Origin: Bacteroidota bacterium
Lineage (GTDB): Bacteria > Bacteroidota > Ignavibacteria > OLB7
Length of the DNA: 64,000 bases
Assembly: GCA_018266795.1 (NCBI GenBank)
Contig: JAFDZV010000005.1
Coordinates: 1-64,000, forward strand
Direction: 5' to 3'
Part shown: positions 24,875 through 33,341 of the stretch, in pieces
How positions within the stretch are numbered: position 1 is the first letter of the stretch
How the letters are laid out: every line of letters starts with the position of its first letter
The notes under the pieces: generated by a model
Databases searched by the model: none
What the model was told of the DNA's origin: nothing
The model's input: only the letters and a program-made list of their open reading frames with translations
Program-made: the position numbers and the translations under genes

Positions 24875-25750
24875 ATGGAGACACGCGAGATTCTTGCCCG
24901 GGGATTCGAAGCCAGGCGAACGCATTTGATATCGGTAGCCTACCGGATGCTGGGCTCCATGAGCGAGGCGGAGGATGCGGTGCAGGAGGCATGGCTGCGT
25001 CTGAGCCGTTCCGATACGGGCGGTGTGGAGAATCTTGGCGGATGGCTTACTACGGTTGTGGCGCGTGTATGCCTGGACATGCTTCGCTCCCGCAAGTCCC
25101 GGCGCGAGCAGTCCATGGATGAGCACGTTCCGGAGCCTGCTGCACGACGTGAGGACGGCAGCGATCCGGAACACGAGACGCTCCTGGCGGATTCCGTGGG
25201 GCTTGCCATGCTCGTTGTGCTGAACAGGCTGCCGCCGGCGGAGCGCGTGGCGTTCGTGCTGCACGACATGTTCGATCTTCCCTTCGAGGAGATCGCAACG
25301 ATCGTCGATCGATCGGCGGCTGCGGCGCGCCAGCTTGCAAGCCGCGCCCGGCGGCGCGTGCAGGGCAGCCGGGAGGTGCCCGATGCGGATCACTCGCGTC
25401 GCAAGGCCGTTGTGGATGCCTTCCTTGCCGCGGCCCGCGGCGGGGACTTTGCTGCCCTGCTTGCCGTGCTGGATCCGGACGTGGTGGTTCGTGCGGACGG
25501 TGCTGCGGTGAAGCTGGGTGCGGAGGCTGAACTGCGTGGCGCCGAGACTGCAGCGGGCACGTTCATGCGTCGCGCACGGGGAGCGCAGCCTGCGCTCATC
25601 GATGGCGCCGCCGGGCTGGTGTGGGCGCCGGGCGGGCGGCTGCTCGTGGTATTCGAGTTCACGATCGAGGATGGAAGGATCCTCGCCATCGATCTGATCG
25701 GCGATCGGGAGCAGATCGCCGAGTTCGATCTGGAGATCCCGGACCGATAG
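24875..25750 (+). CDS. ECF41 (SigJ-like) sigma factor with fused SnoaL-like domain
   Basis: 291 residues. Region 2 spans about 10-75 (RTHLISVAYRMLGSMSEAEDAVQEAWLR; GWLTTVVARVCLDMLRSRKS). Region 4 spans about 105-160 (LNRLPPAERVAFVLHDMFDLPFEEIATIVDRS). Residues 170-291 form the SnoaL_2-like domain that in ECF41 proteins replaces a separate anti-sigma factor (RKAVVDAFLAAARGGDFAALLAVLDPDVVVRADG). The DGGG motif of this domain reads DGAA here, and the terminal NPDKL-like motif is not recognisable (DREQIAEFDLEI), so regulation may differ from that of the characterised members. ATG 24875 follows AGGAA. The divergent decarboxylase-like gene is its likely main target. Confidence 0.92.
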   Translation: METREILARGFEARRTHLISVAYRMLGSMSEAEDAVQEAWLRLSRSDTGGVENLGGWLTTVVARVCLDMLRSRKSRREQSMDEHVPEPAARREDGSDPEHETLLADSVGLAMLVVLNRLPPAERVAFVLHDMFDLPFEEIATIVDRSAAAARQLASRARRRVQGSREVPDADHSRRKAVVDAFLAAARGGDFAALLAVLDPDVVVRADGAAVKLGAEAELRGAETAAGTFMRRARGAQPALIDGAAGLVWAPGGRLLVVFEFTIEDGRILAIDLIGDREQIAEFDLEIPDR

Positions 25751-26033
25751 CGCCTCCTTCGCGCGGGGATGTTCCCCATGACGACGAAGGATGATGATAT
25801 CGCAATGGCGATCGTGACAGAGCGAGAGCTATCTTGATCGGAATATCCGGCCGGGAGCGGTGCGTGGTTCCGGATCACGGCAGTGCTGGCGGAGAAGTCC
25901 CGTGCATCCGGGTTCGCCTCGTTGAGCAGCGCTCCAATGCCCCGCGTCATGCAGCGCACGCTGTATGAGGCAGGAGCATTCGCGCACGGTGTGCGCGCCG
26001 GCACACGTTCACTCTCACGTCAGGAGACAATCC

Positions 26034-26882
26034 ATGGATCATGAATCGTTTGAAGGAGTTGGCGGACTCGGAATCTACACGCGCTCCTGGCTCCCGACAG
26101 AGGAGAAGCCTCGCGCCATTGTAGTCATCGTGCCCGGGTTCAATTCGCACAGCGGCTACTACAACTGGGTTGCCGGGCAGTTTGTTTCGCATGGGCTTGC
26201 GGCATATGCCCTGGATCTCCGCGGCCGTGGTAAGTCCGAAGGCGAACGTTTCTACGTTGATAAGTTCGAGGACTATGTCAACGATCTCGAAACGTTCGTG
26301 ACGATTGCGAAGCAGGAGGTGCCGGGCGTGCCGGTGTTCGTGCTGGGGCACAGCGCAGGCGGGGTGGTTTCCTGCATCTACACACTCGAGCATCAGGCGG
26401 AGATCGCCGGCCTGATCTGCGAGAGCTTCGCGCATGAGGTGCCTGCTCCGGACTTCGCCCTCGCGGTGCTCAAGGGGTTGAGCCATGTTGCACCGCACGC
26501 GCATGTGCTGAAACTTCACAACGAAGACTTCTCGCGCGACCCGGAGGTGGTGGAGACGATGAACAACGACCCGCTTATTGCGAACGAGGTGCAGCCCATC
26601 GAGACCGTTGCCGAGATGGTGCGCGCGGATGAGCGTCTGAAGAAGGAGTTCCCGCTGATCACACTTCCCGTGCTGATCCTGCACGGCACGCACGACAAGG
26701 CTACGAAGCCGAGCGGCAGCCAGCACTTTTACGATGCGGCCGGCTCCGCGGACAAGACGATCAAGTTGTATGACGGACACTATCACGACCTGCTGAATGA
26801 TCTCGAGAAGGAGGTCGTGATGGCGGACATTCTTGCCTGGCTGGACGCCCACATTCCGACGCCGGCCGCAGGCGCTGCGTAG
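26034..26882 (+). CDS. Alpha/beta hydrolase, monoacylglycerol-lipase-like
   Basis: 282-residue serine hydrolase of the lysophospholipase/monoacylglycerol lipase group (Hydrolase_4). The oxyanion region is VVIVPGFNSHSGYYNW. The characteristic DLRGRGKSEG follows. The nucleophile elbow is GHSAGG with Ser107. The acid is Asp221 in ILHGTHDKATKP, and the base is a His of GHYHDLLND (249 or 251). No signal peptide is present, so it should act in the cytoplasm or at the inner membrane on acylglycerols or lysophospholipids. ATG 26034 has AGGAGA seven bases upstream; an earlier in-frame start at 25965 lacks such a site. It stands alone. Confidence 0.9.
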   Translation: MDHESFEGVGGLGIYTRSWLPTEEKPRAIVVIVPGFNSHSGYYNWVAGQFVSHGLAAYALDLRGRGKSEGERFYVDKFEDYVNDLETFVTIAKQEVPGVPVFVLGHSAGGVVSCIYTLEHQAEIAGLICESFAHEVPAPDFALAVLKGLSHVAPHAHVLKLHNEDFSRDPEVVETMNNDPLIANEVQPIETVAEMVRADERLKKEFPLITLPVLILHGTHDKATKPSGSQHFYDAAGSADKTIKLYDGHYHDLLNDLEKEVVMADILAWLDAHIPTPAAGAA

Positions 26883-27302
26883 AGCGCAGAGATGATCGTG
26901 CGGCGATGCGAATGCGGTGCATCCGGAGATACGGGCCGGCGTTCTCCTCAGGTTCCGGAGGGAGCCGGCCCCTGCTCTTCCGCCAGGAATTGAATCGGCT
27001 GATCGGCCTGCCTGCCCTGTGCTGAAGCAGTGTGCCCGGGCGACGGCGGCCATCGAGTAAATCGGTGGTGGCTCAGTTTGCCGGAGTCCATGCGCCGAAT
27101 GGTTCGCGCCCGGCGGCGTTTGCGATACCCGGCATTGGTGCAGCTGGTCATGCCATCGAGGCGCGGAGCGGTGTCCCCTCGGTAGGATAGGAGCGTAGGG
27201 AATCTTCAAGCACCGGCGGAGCGGCCCGTGTCCTGCACGCGGGCACAGACTGCTCCCATCGAAATGCACACTGCGCACTCCCAGCCAATAGCTCCCCGAG
27301 TA
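26883..27302. other. Intergenic region with no recognised gene
   Basis: About 420 bases between the hydrolase gene and the promoter of the Asp-box protein. Frames on both strands are short and unconvincing. No repeat or hairpin stands out. Confidence 0.4.
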
Positions 27303-27333
27303 TTTGATTATCACCACTACGATCATATATTTC
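27303..27333 (+). promoter_or_regulatory. Bacteroidota-type promoter upstream of the Asp-box protein
   Basis: TTTG (27303-27306), 19 bases, then TATATTTC (27326-27333): the -33 box is perfect, spacing is normal and the -7 box has one mismatch from TAnnTTTG. The start codon is 209 bases downstream, giving a long leader like those of the Tc operons. Confidence 0.45.
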
Positions 27334-27541
27334 TCCCGTTCGAACCATCCACATCTCTCCGGTGGAACTCTCCGGCAACATTTTCTGCATGCACGTGTTC
27401 GTTTGATTGTGCGCCTGCGTCACTGCATGGATCCCGGCGAAAGTCGCACGCCATCATTCCAACATCTCCGGCATGGGATGTCGTATTTCAATCTGCACAG
27501 TTCCGGTCTGTTCGGTTCCATTATTATCCTGGAGAGTACTC

Positions 27542-29710
27542 ATGAAAACGTTTGCCATCACATTCGTCATCCCGGCGCTTCTCCTTCTTGCACTCTCTGC
27601 AACGCCAACGGCCCGGCTGTATGCGCAGTCCAGCCCATGGAATTGCGTAGGCCCGTTCGGCGGTCAGGCTGTTGCGATCGCGGTGATCGGCGATGTGGTT
27701 GTTGTGTCGGCAGACCACAACGGCCTGTTCCGCAGCGAGGATCACGGTGATCATTGGGAACGCGTAGGCTATCGGTTCCGCAACGACTTCATTCAACTTC
27801 TGCTTGTTCACGGCTCCACACTTCTTGCGTTCGGCTCCGACAGTTATCGTTCCACCGATATCGGGCGTACGTGGGAGCAGATCCCAAGCTGGTCCGCATT
27901 CTTCGAAACCGACGCCTGCTTCATCGGCGACACGCTCTACGCCTCGCCGCATGGTGGTGATGTCTATCGCTCTACAGACGACGGCACGCATTGGGCGATG
28001 GTAGGGCACGCTCCCGGCAACTGGACATCCATCGTTGCGGCCAACGGCTCAACGTTGTACTTCAGTGCGGACAGCGGCCTGTACAGCTCGCATGATGGCG
28101 GCACCACGTGGGATCGCGTGATGGTGACGCCAACCGGCGTGAGCGTTCGCGCCTTCGCTGCGCACGATTCGATACTCGTCGCGTCGATCGGTGACGATCC
28201 CTCGTACATCTCCGATCGTCTCTACCGATCCACCAACAACGGGAAAACCTGGTTCTCGGCCGGCATCGGCGTAACGGCCGATCGGATTCGATCGATTGTC
28301 TGGGATGGACGGGAGTTCTTTGCCTGCGGCGGATATCACGGCGGGGTATTCCGGTCCACAGACGGCTCCACGTGGTCGCGTATCCAGGGTGGTTTTACCG
28401 ATGAGATCAACATCATCTGGGTGCGGGGGGACACCATGTTCGCCGGCAGCGGGGATGGTCATGATGGCGGGTTGTATCGGTCGGTCGATCACGGCGTAAC
28501 CTGGAAGCGGATCAACAACGGCTTTACCAGCCGGTCCATCGGAAGCTTCGCCGAGTTCGACGGCGACCTCTATGCAACCGCAAGCAACGAAGGGCTCTTC
28601 AAATCCACCAACAATGGTTCGAACTGGGAGCGCGTGAACGCGCCCTCGCTCGCGTTCGACGATCCAACCTGCGTCGTGACATCGTACAATGCCATACTCG
28701 TGGGGATGCAGTACTGGGGCGCCGATGTTGGTGGCGGCATCTACCGGTCCACGGATCGCGGCACATCGTGGGCACGCGTGGATCCCGATCTCGGAGGTGT
28801 TGGACGCATCATTGCGAACGGCAATTTTCTCTTCACCATCGCCGCCGACCGAACCAGCGGAATCGGGCTTCTCTGCTCCTCCACCGATGGCGGTGCCACA
28901 TGGATGCGCAACACCACGACATTTCCGTTCGAGTCTGTCGCGGACATCGGCTTCGTGGGCAATACGATCTATGCGGGGACGCCAACCGGCGTCTATCGTT
29001 CGCAGGATACTGGGATTACCTGGACCGCCGCAAGCACCGGCATCGCCAATCTGGGGAAGAGGATCGAGCATATCACCGCCATCGGCCGCGGCTACAACGT
29101 GATTCTGGCAGGCACCGTCTACTACGCGGACAACGCCGCCATCTATCGCTCCACCGATAACGGCGGCACCTGGCAGCCGGTTTGCCCCAACGGCGACACT
29201 CTTTCGATAAGCGCCTTCGCGGCGTACGGCAGCACACTGTTCGCCTCCACCTACGGAGGCGGCGTGCTGCGGTCCGTTGATAACGGAGCATCCTGGCAGC
29301 CCTTCAACGAAGGCCTTCCCAAGTCCGACGTCGAGTCCATTGCCTTCCATGGTGGCGCGCTCTTCGCCGGCACAAGCAGCGGCGGAATCTTTCGAACGTC
29401 GTCGCCGCTCGGAGTGGAGCGGGGCGGAGGTACCGCAGGCGCGGCGGCGATGCTCGCATATCCCAATCCCTGCCGCGGCGGAACAACCATCCGCTACAGC
29501 GTACCGGAGAGCGAGGCGAACCCGCGTGTGAACGTTGTCCTCTTCGACGGAATGGGACATGAGGTACGCCGCCTTCTGGATGCACGCCAGACACCCGGAA
29601 CATATCTCATCAACATCGATGCGGCCGGCCTTGCGGCGGGCACGTATTTCTGTCGCCTCCAGATCGGCAGCCAGCGAACGTCACGTTCATTCGTTCTGCT
29701 GGGTGAGTAG
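27542..29710 (+). CDS. Secreted Asp-box (BNR/sortilin-like) repeat protein with T9SS-type C-terminal domain
   Basis: 722 residues. An N-terminal signal peptide (MKTFAITFVIPALLLLALS, cleavage near LYAQ) is followed by at least ten repeats of the type YRSTDDGTHW, FRSEDHGDHW, YRSTDNGGTW, LRSVDNGASW. These are Asp-box turns of a photosynthesis-stability/sortilin-like beta propeller. The last 85 residues (MLAYPNPCRGGTTIRYSVPE ... LAAGTYFCRLQIGSQRTSRSFVLL) match the type A sorting domain of type IX secretion substrates, so it is probably exported across the outer membrane and held at the surface or released. No catalytic residues are evident. ATG 27542 follows GGAGAG. The gene ends against the bidirectional terminator before Tc operon 2. 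Confidence 0.9.
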   Translation: MKTFAITFVIPALLLLALSATPTARLYAQSSPWNCVGPFGGQAVAIAVIGDVVVVSADHNGLFRSEDHGDHWERVGYRFRNDFIQLLLVHGSTLLAFGSDSYRSTDIGRTWEQIPSWSAFFETDACFIGDTLYASPHGGDVYRSTDDGTHWAMVGHAPGNWTSIVAANGSTLYFSADSGLYSSHDGGTTWDRVMVTPTGVSVRAFAAHDSILVASIGDDPSYISDRLYRSTNNGKTWFSAGIGVTADRIRSIVWDGREFFACGGYHGGVFRSTDGSTWSRIQGGFTDEINIIWVRGDTMFAGSGDGHDGGLYRSVDHGVTWKRINNGFTSRSIGSFAEFDGDLYATASNEGLFKSTNNGSNWERVNAPSLAFDDPTCVVTSYNAILVGMQYWGADVGGGIYRSTDRGTSWARVDPDLGGVGRIIANGNFLFTIAADRTSGIGLLCSSTDGGATWMRNTTTFPFESVADIGFVGNTIYAGTPTGVYRSQDTGITWTAASTGIANLGKRIEHITAIGRGYNVILAGTVYYADNAAIYRSTDNGGTWQPVCPNGDTLSISAFAAYGSTLFASTYGGGVLRSVDNGASWQPFNEGLPKSDVESIAFHGGALFAGTSSGGIFRTSSPLGVERGGGTAGAAAMLAYPNPCRGGTTIRYSVPESEANPRVNVVLFDGMGHEVRRLLDARQTPGTYLINIDAAGLAAGTYFCRLQIGSQRTSRSFVLLGE

Positions 29711-29931
29711 GGGAGATGTTCGCCGGGCTTCGAAGTGAACCGTGCTATCGGTTCCGCACGTGCGGGGCCGGTGCGGTGCATTCGAGGTGCATGCGCTTTC
29801 GTACCAGGGCAGCAGGTGGGCGTGGCGGCCGCGTGGGCCCTCGGCTCCGGTGCGGCGCTTGCTGCACGGCCCGTGATGCCGGAGCCGGATGGAAAGCAAC
29901 TCCGCCGGATGGACTGGTGGATCGATAACGA

Positions 29932-29965
29932 AAAGCCGCTCGTGGTTTGCGCCACGAGCGGCTTT
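29932..29965. terminator. Strong hairpin between Asp-box gene and Tc operon 2
   Basis: A perfect 14-bp stem (aaagccgctcgtgg / ccacgagcggcttt) with a 6-base loop sits between two convergent genes. On the minus strand it runs into TTTTCG, so it is a good intrinsic terminator for operon 2; on the plus strand it ends CTTTCG and can also serve the Asp-box gene. Confidence 0.85.
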
Positions 29966-30007
29966 CGCATTCAAACGTCTCCCGGCGGTCCGTTGCCGGG
30001 TGCCCGG

Positions 30008-33000
30008 CTAACCCAGCGAGTACTGGATCACCAGGTAGACCTGCTCCGTGGTGTTGCGCAGCAGGATCGCCGCAGGACCCGTTTCAGCCGCCATGCTGAG
30101 CCCGAACGAGCCGCCGGCGAGTGCCGTGGTTGCGGCAGTCGTGCTGCCGACGGCGTGATGCTTCGTAGTATCCTGCGAGTAGATCTCCATGCTCCGGATC
30201 GTGATCGTCTTCCCCTGCGCAAGGTACGGGAAGTAGTCCTTGCGGATCGTTGCCGAGAACGGATCGGAGGCGCTGTTGACGAACGCCGCCCACTCGGTCG
30301 GGAAGTCGTTGCGCAGGCTGAAGACCAGCGCAAGAGATGCCGGATTGGTGCTCGGCGTCGGCTTGAACAACGTATCCAGCGCATCGTTCACCGCATCCGG
30401 GCTGATGCCCTGGCGCGCGGTGTAGCGAATGTGGACGATCACATCGGAGATGGTGTTGTAATCGAACGCCTTGTAGTCCGTCGGGAGATCCAGCTTCCAC
30501 GTGCTGACCGCGCCGGCTCCCTCGAAGGGAAGGAAGCGGTCGTCGCGCAGATTGGTCTCGAACATCCCGCTGTCGTTGCTGGCACTGCTGGTGACGATGG
30601 ACTGGATCGAACCGGAGTAGTCGAGGAACCGGTCGTCCGTGCCGCTGCTCGAGCGTGCATACGTGCCGATGGATGCCGTGCTGGAGACGCGCACGGTGCT
30701 CCGCATCAGCGAGAGCGTGCAGTTCACGCTGGCGTACGGACCCACCACCGAGGGGATGGAGAGCGCCACGCTCTTGATCCGGCGCATGTAGTGCCCCGGG
30801 CAGTCGCGGTCGTACAGCCACTCCGGGATCGTCACCGTGCAGGAGCCGGTGGCGCGGAGGATGAGCAGCGCACGCGGATCGAGCTGGCGCAGCGATACGT
30901 GCCGCGTGATCTCCAGCTCGCGCTTGTTGTTGTCGTGATAGGCCATCTCCATCTTCTTGATATCCAGATGGAGCGCCTCGCCGGAGAGGAAGCCCTTGCG
31001 GCCGCCGTCCCAGTAGTTGAACTTGATGAAGTCCTGGGCGTCCAGCTCCGGCCGCATCAACTCCTGCTTCATCGTCCGCTCCGCCTTGCGTGCGGTGTCG
31101 AACGCGAAGCGGTAGTATTCGTAGTAGAGGCGGGAAACCTCGCCCTGCTGCCAGAGATAGAGCTCCTCGTTCGTGAACTTCTCGCGAAGGAACTCGTCCA
31201 CCTCCTGCGCGTTCACGATCTGCTGCTTCGTGTTGAGATACTCACGATGTGCGGACTGCTCGGCAATCAGCGACGTGAGTACCTGCCGTCCGTTCTGCAT
31301 CAGCTCGTGCGCGGCAAGGTTGTACTGCAGAATCCAGTCGTCGGCGCGGCGCTGGTACGTTGCCGTCTTCGAAGCCGTGGAGGCCTTGTAGGTCTCGTGG
31401 CTGGAGCGGATCTCGATCACGTCACCGGCGAAGTTCGCAGCTGCCGAGAGCTGCTGGCCGCCGAAGCCGATCTCGGCACCCAGGCCCCAGAACGCGAGCT
31501 TGATCGGGAACTGCGGGATGAGCGCCAGGATGCCGGCCGTGGCCTTGATTGCCGCGGCCCGCTCGTGATACTCGTTCGCCGCCGGCGAGTGGACGTTCAG
31601 GTCCGCATTCTCGTTCGTGTTCAGATACAGCGAGCCCGATCCCGTTGCCCCCGACTGGTTGGAGGGGTTGCTTCCTCCAGTGATGGAGAGCGCCGAGAGC
31701 TTCTGCAGCGTGAGCTGCTTGTCGTACTGTCCCACCAGCGACGCATAGGCCTCGTCGAAGTTCTCCTCGGTCAGATCCTTGCGGTTCAGGGCGATCGTCT
31801 CCGGAGCGTTCGCATCTGCCGGAATGCCGAGCAGCCGTGCGTAGTAGTGGAGCCGCTCCAACGCCGACTTGCGCGTTGTCAGGAGCGACTGCGTGGACTC
31901 GCGTGCGTTCTGCCACTGCAGGTACCGCACTTCCTGCGAGAGCTGCTGCACCTGAATCTCGTGACGCTGGCGCATCAACGTGAGGTGCTCCGCCTCTCCC
32001 TTCTCGACCGCGGTCAGCAGCGCGCCGCCCAGGCTCTTCACCTCGGCGCAGAGTTCCACCGCCTTCTGGATCAGGGCCAGCGAACGGATCGGGCCGATCG
32101 GCTGATTGAGTCCGTTGACGATGCTGCCGGCGTCCAGCCCGGCTGCGGCCGCCTTCACCAGCATGCCCGGATCGATCGGCGGATCGAAGAGCGCCAGCGG
32201 ACGAACAATCCCCTGAATGTTCATGCAGTGGCGGATCTTGAACAGGCGGTCCGCAACGATATCCCAGTATCCGAGCATCTTGTCGTTGCGCGGAACGCAG
32301 AAGTAGAGCGTGCGGCCAAGGCCGAACAGAGGCGTGGGGCCGGGCGTTGAGGGAGGAGGCGAGGCGAAGTTGAAGGGGAAGTTCCCCTCCAGCGCCACCA
32401 GTGCATTCCCCATCGGATCGGTGCCGGAAAGTGCCTGAAGCTGGTTGAAGTTCTTCGCCTTCACCGTTCCGCGCAGCGGCACGCGCTGCGGCTTCGGGCC
32501 CAGCAGGTTGGCAGCCAGCACGTAGCGCTGCGTTGCCTCGTTGATCGATTCCACCGAGTCCTGGGCGAAGAGCTGATCGCCCCATGCGATCAGATTGTCC
32601 AGGTACTTCATCACAACGGAATACTGATAGGCAACGTGGCGCGTGCGTGCAACCGCATGCGGCTGGAACGGCTTGTTCAGAATGGCCTGATAGCCGTTGA
32701 TGGCGCTGTCGTACAGGTCCTGATCGGGCCCGGCAAGCGTAGGACGCGGCTGTGCCAGGAGCGTGAGGATATAGTCGATCTGCCGCGTGCTGGTTCCCTG
32801 GCGGAAGGCCAGGAACTTCCAGTAGCGATCGGGCGCCGGAACGGACATGTCCGTGCTCGTGGGATCGAATATCAGATGGAACCACCGCTGTGCCTCGGCG
32901 AAGCGCTGCATCTTGCTGAGATGCGTGGCCACCGTGAGCGGGACGTGGAACATCATCTCCCAGTTGTAGTTCGAGTACGAACCATGGTCCGATACGTCGA

Positions 33001-33304
33001 TCTGCTTGGCGTAGTGCACAACCGATACCGTGCTGCTGTTCTGCGGGTGGTAGAGGTTGTTGAAGAAATCCAGCGATGGATAGACCACCGGATCCGGCGT
33101 CTGCAGGCTCTTCTGCCATTTCGGATCCAGCATTCCCTTCAACGATTCAAGGTTCAACTTCTGGATCAGTTCGCCGATGAACGGATGGAAGAAGTTGTCG
33201 AACGTGTAGGTGAACTTCGCTGTTGTCGGCATTGGAACCGACACGCTCAGTGTGAGCCAGGATGTGCCCAGGTGATAACTGGGGCTGACTAAGAAACTTG
33301 GCAT
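30008..33304 (-). CDS. Tc toxin subunit A, C-terminal part (pore-forming and TcB-binding), operon 2
   Basis: 1098 residues, paralogous over its whole length to the protein at 1443-4685. It has the same landmarks: TYTFDNFFHPFIGELIQKLN near the start, WEMMFHVPLTVATHLSKMQR, KIRHCMNIQGIVRPLALFDP before the pore helices, LSQEVRYLQWQNARE, and the TcB-binding end EWLYDRDCPGHYMRRIKSVA with SGMFETNLRDDRFLPFEGAG. Together with the gene upstream it should reconstitute a complete TcA pentamer. ATG 33304 follows GGAGAA and is 37 bases beyond the stop of its upstream partner. Divergence from operon 1 is concentrated in the N-terminus and in the segment before the TcB-binding domain (ANEYHERAAAIKATAG). It is the last gene of the operon. 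Confidence 0.9.
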   Translation of the reverse strand: MPSFLVSPSYHLGTSWLTLSVSVPMPTTAKFTYTFDNFFHPFIGELIQKLNLESLKGMLDPKWQKSLQTPDPVVYPSLDFFNNLYHPQNSSTVSVVHYAKQIDVSDHGSYSNYNWEMMFHVPLTVATHLSKMQRFAEAQRWFHLIFDPTSTDMSVPAPDRYWKFLAFRQGTSTRQIDYILTLLAQPRPTLAGPDQDLYDSAINGYQAILNKPFQPHAVARTRHVAYQYSVVMKYLDNLIAWGDQLFAQDSVESINEATQRYVLAANLLGPKPQRVPLRGTVKAKNFNQLQALSGTDPMGNALVALEGNFPFNFASPPPSTPGPTPLFGLGRTLYFCVPRNDKMLGYWDIVADRLFKIRHCMNIQGIVRPLALFDPPIDPGMLVKAAAAGLDAGSIVNGLNQPIGPIRSLALIQKAVELCAEVKSLGGALLTAVEKGEAEHLTLMRQRHEIQVQQLSQEVRYLQWQNARESTQSLLTTRKSALERLHYYARLLGIPADANAPETIALNRKDLTEENFDEAYASLVGQYDKQLTLQKLSALSITGGSNPSNQSGATGSGSLYLNTNENADLNVHSPAANEYHERAAAIKATAGILALIPQFPIKLAFWGLGAEIGFGGQQLSAAANFAGDVIEIRSSHETYKASTASKTATYQRRADDWILQYNLAAHELMQNGRQVLTSLIAEQSAHREYLNTKQQIVNAQEVDEFLREKFTNEELYLWQQGEVSRLYYEYYRFAFDTARKAERTMKQELMRPELDAQDFIKFNYWDGGRKGFLSGEALHLDIKKMEMAYHDNNKRELEITRHVSLRQLDPRALLILRATGSCTVTIPEWLYDRDCPGHYMRRIKSVALSIPSVVGPYASVNCTLSLMRSTVRVSSTASIGTYARSSSGTDDRFLDYSGSIQSIVTSSASNDSGMFETNLRDDRFLPFEGAGAVSTWKLDLPTDYKAFDYNTISDVIVHIRYTARQGISPDAVNDALDTLFKPTPSTNPASLALVFSLRNDFPTEWAAFVNSASDPFSATIRKDYFPYLAQGKTITIRSMEIYSQDTTKHHAVGSTTAATTALAGGSFGLSMAAETGPAAILLRNTTEQVYLVIQYSLG

Positions 33305-33341
33305 GTGTATGTTCTCCGTGTCATGAATACTGTGGGTTTAC

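Noticed and set aside
25947..27326. A 459-codon minus-strand open frame
   Set aside because: Antisense to the alpha/beta hydrolase, with intact catalytic motifs on the plus strand; the product has no recognisable features.
29735..32350. An 871-codon plus-strand open frame
   Set aside because: It crosses the terminator hairpin and then runs antisense to the operon 2 TcA C-terminal gene; no recognisable domain or ribosome binding site.
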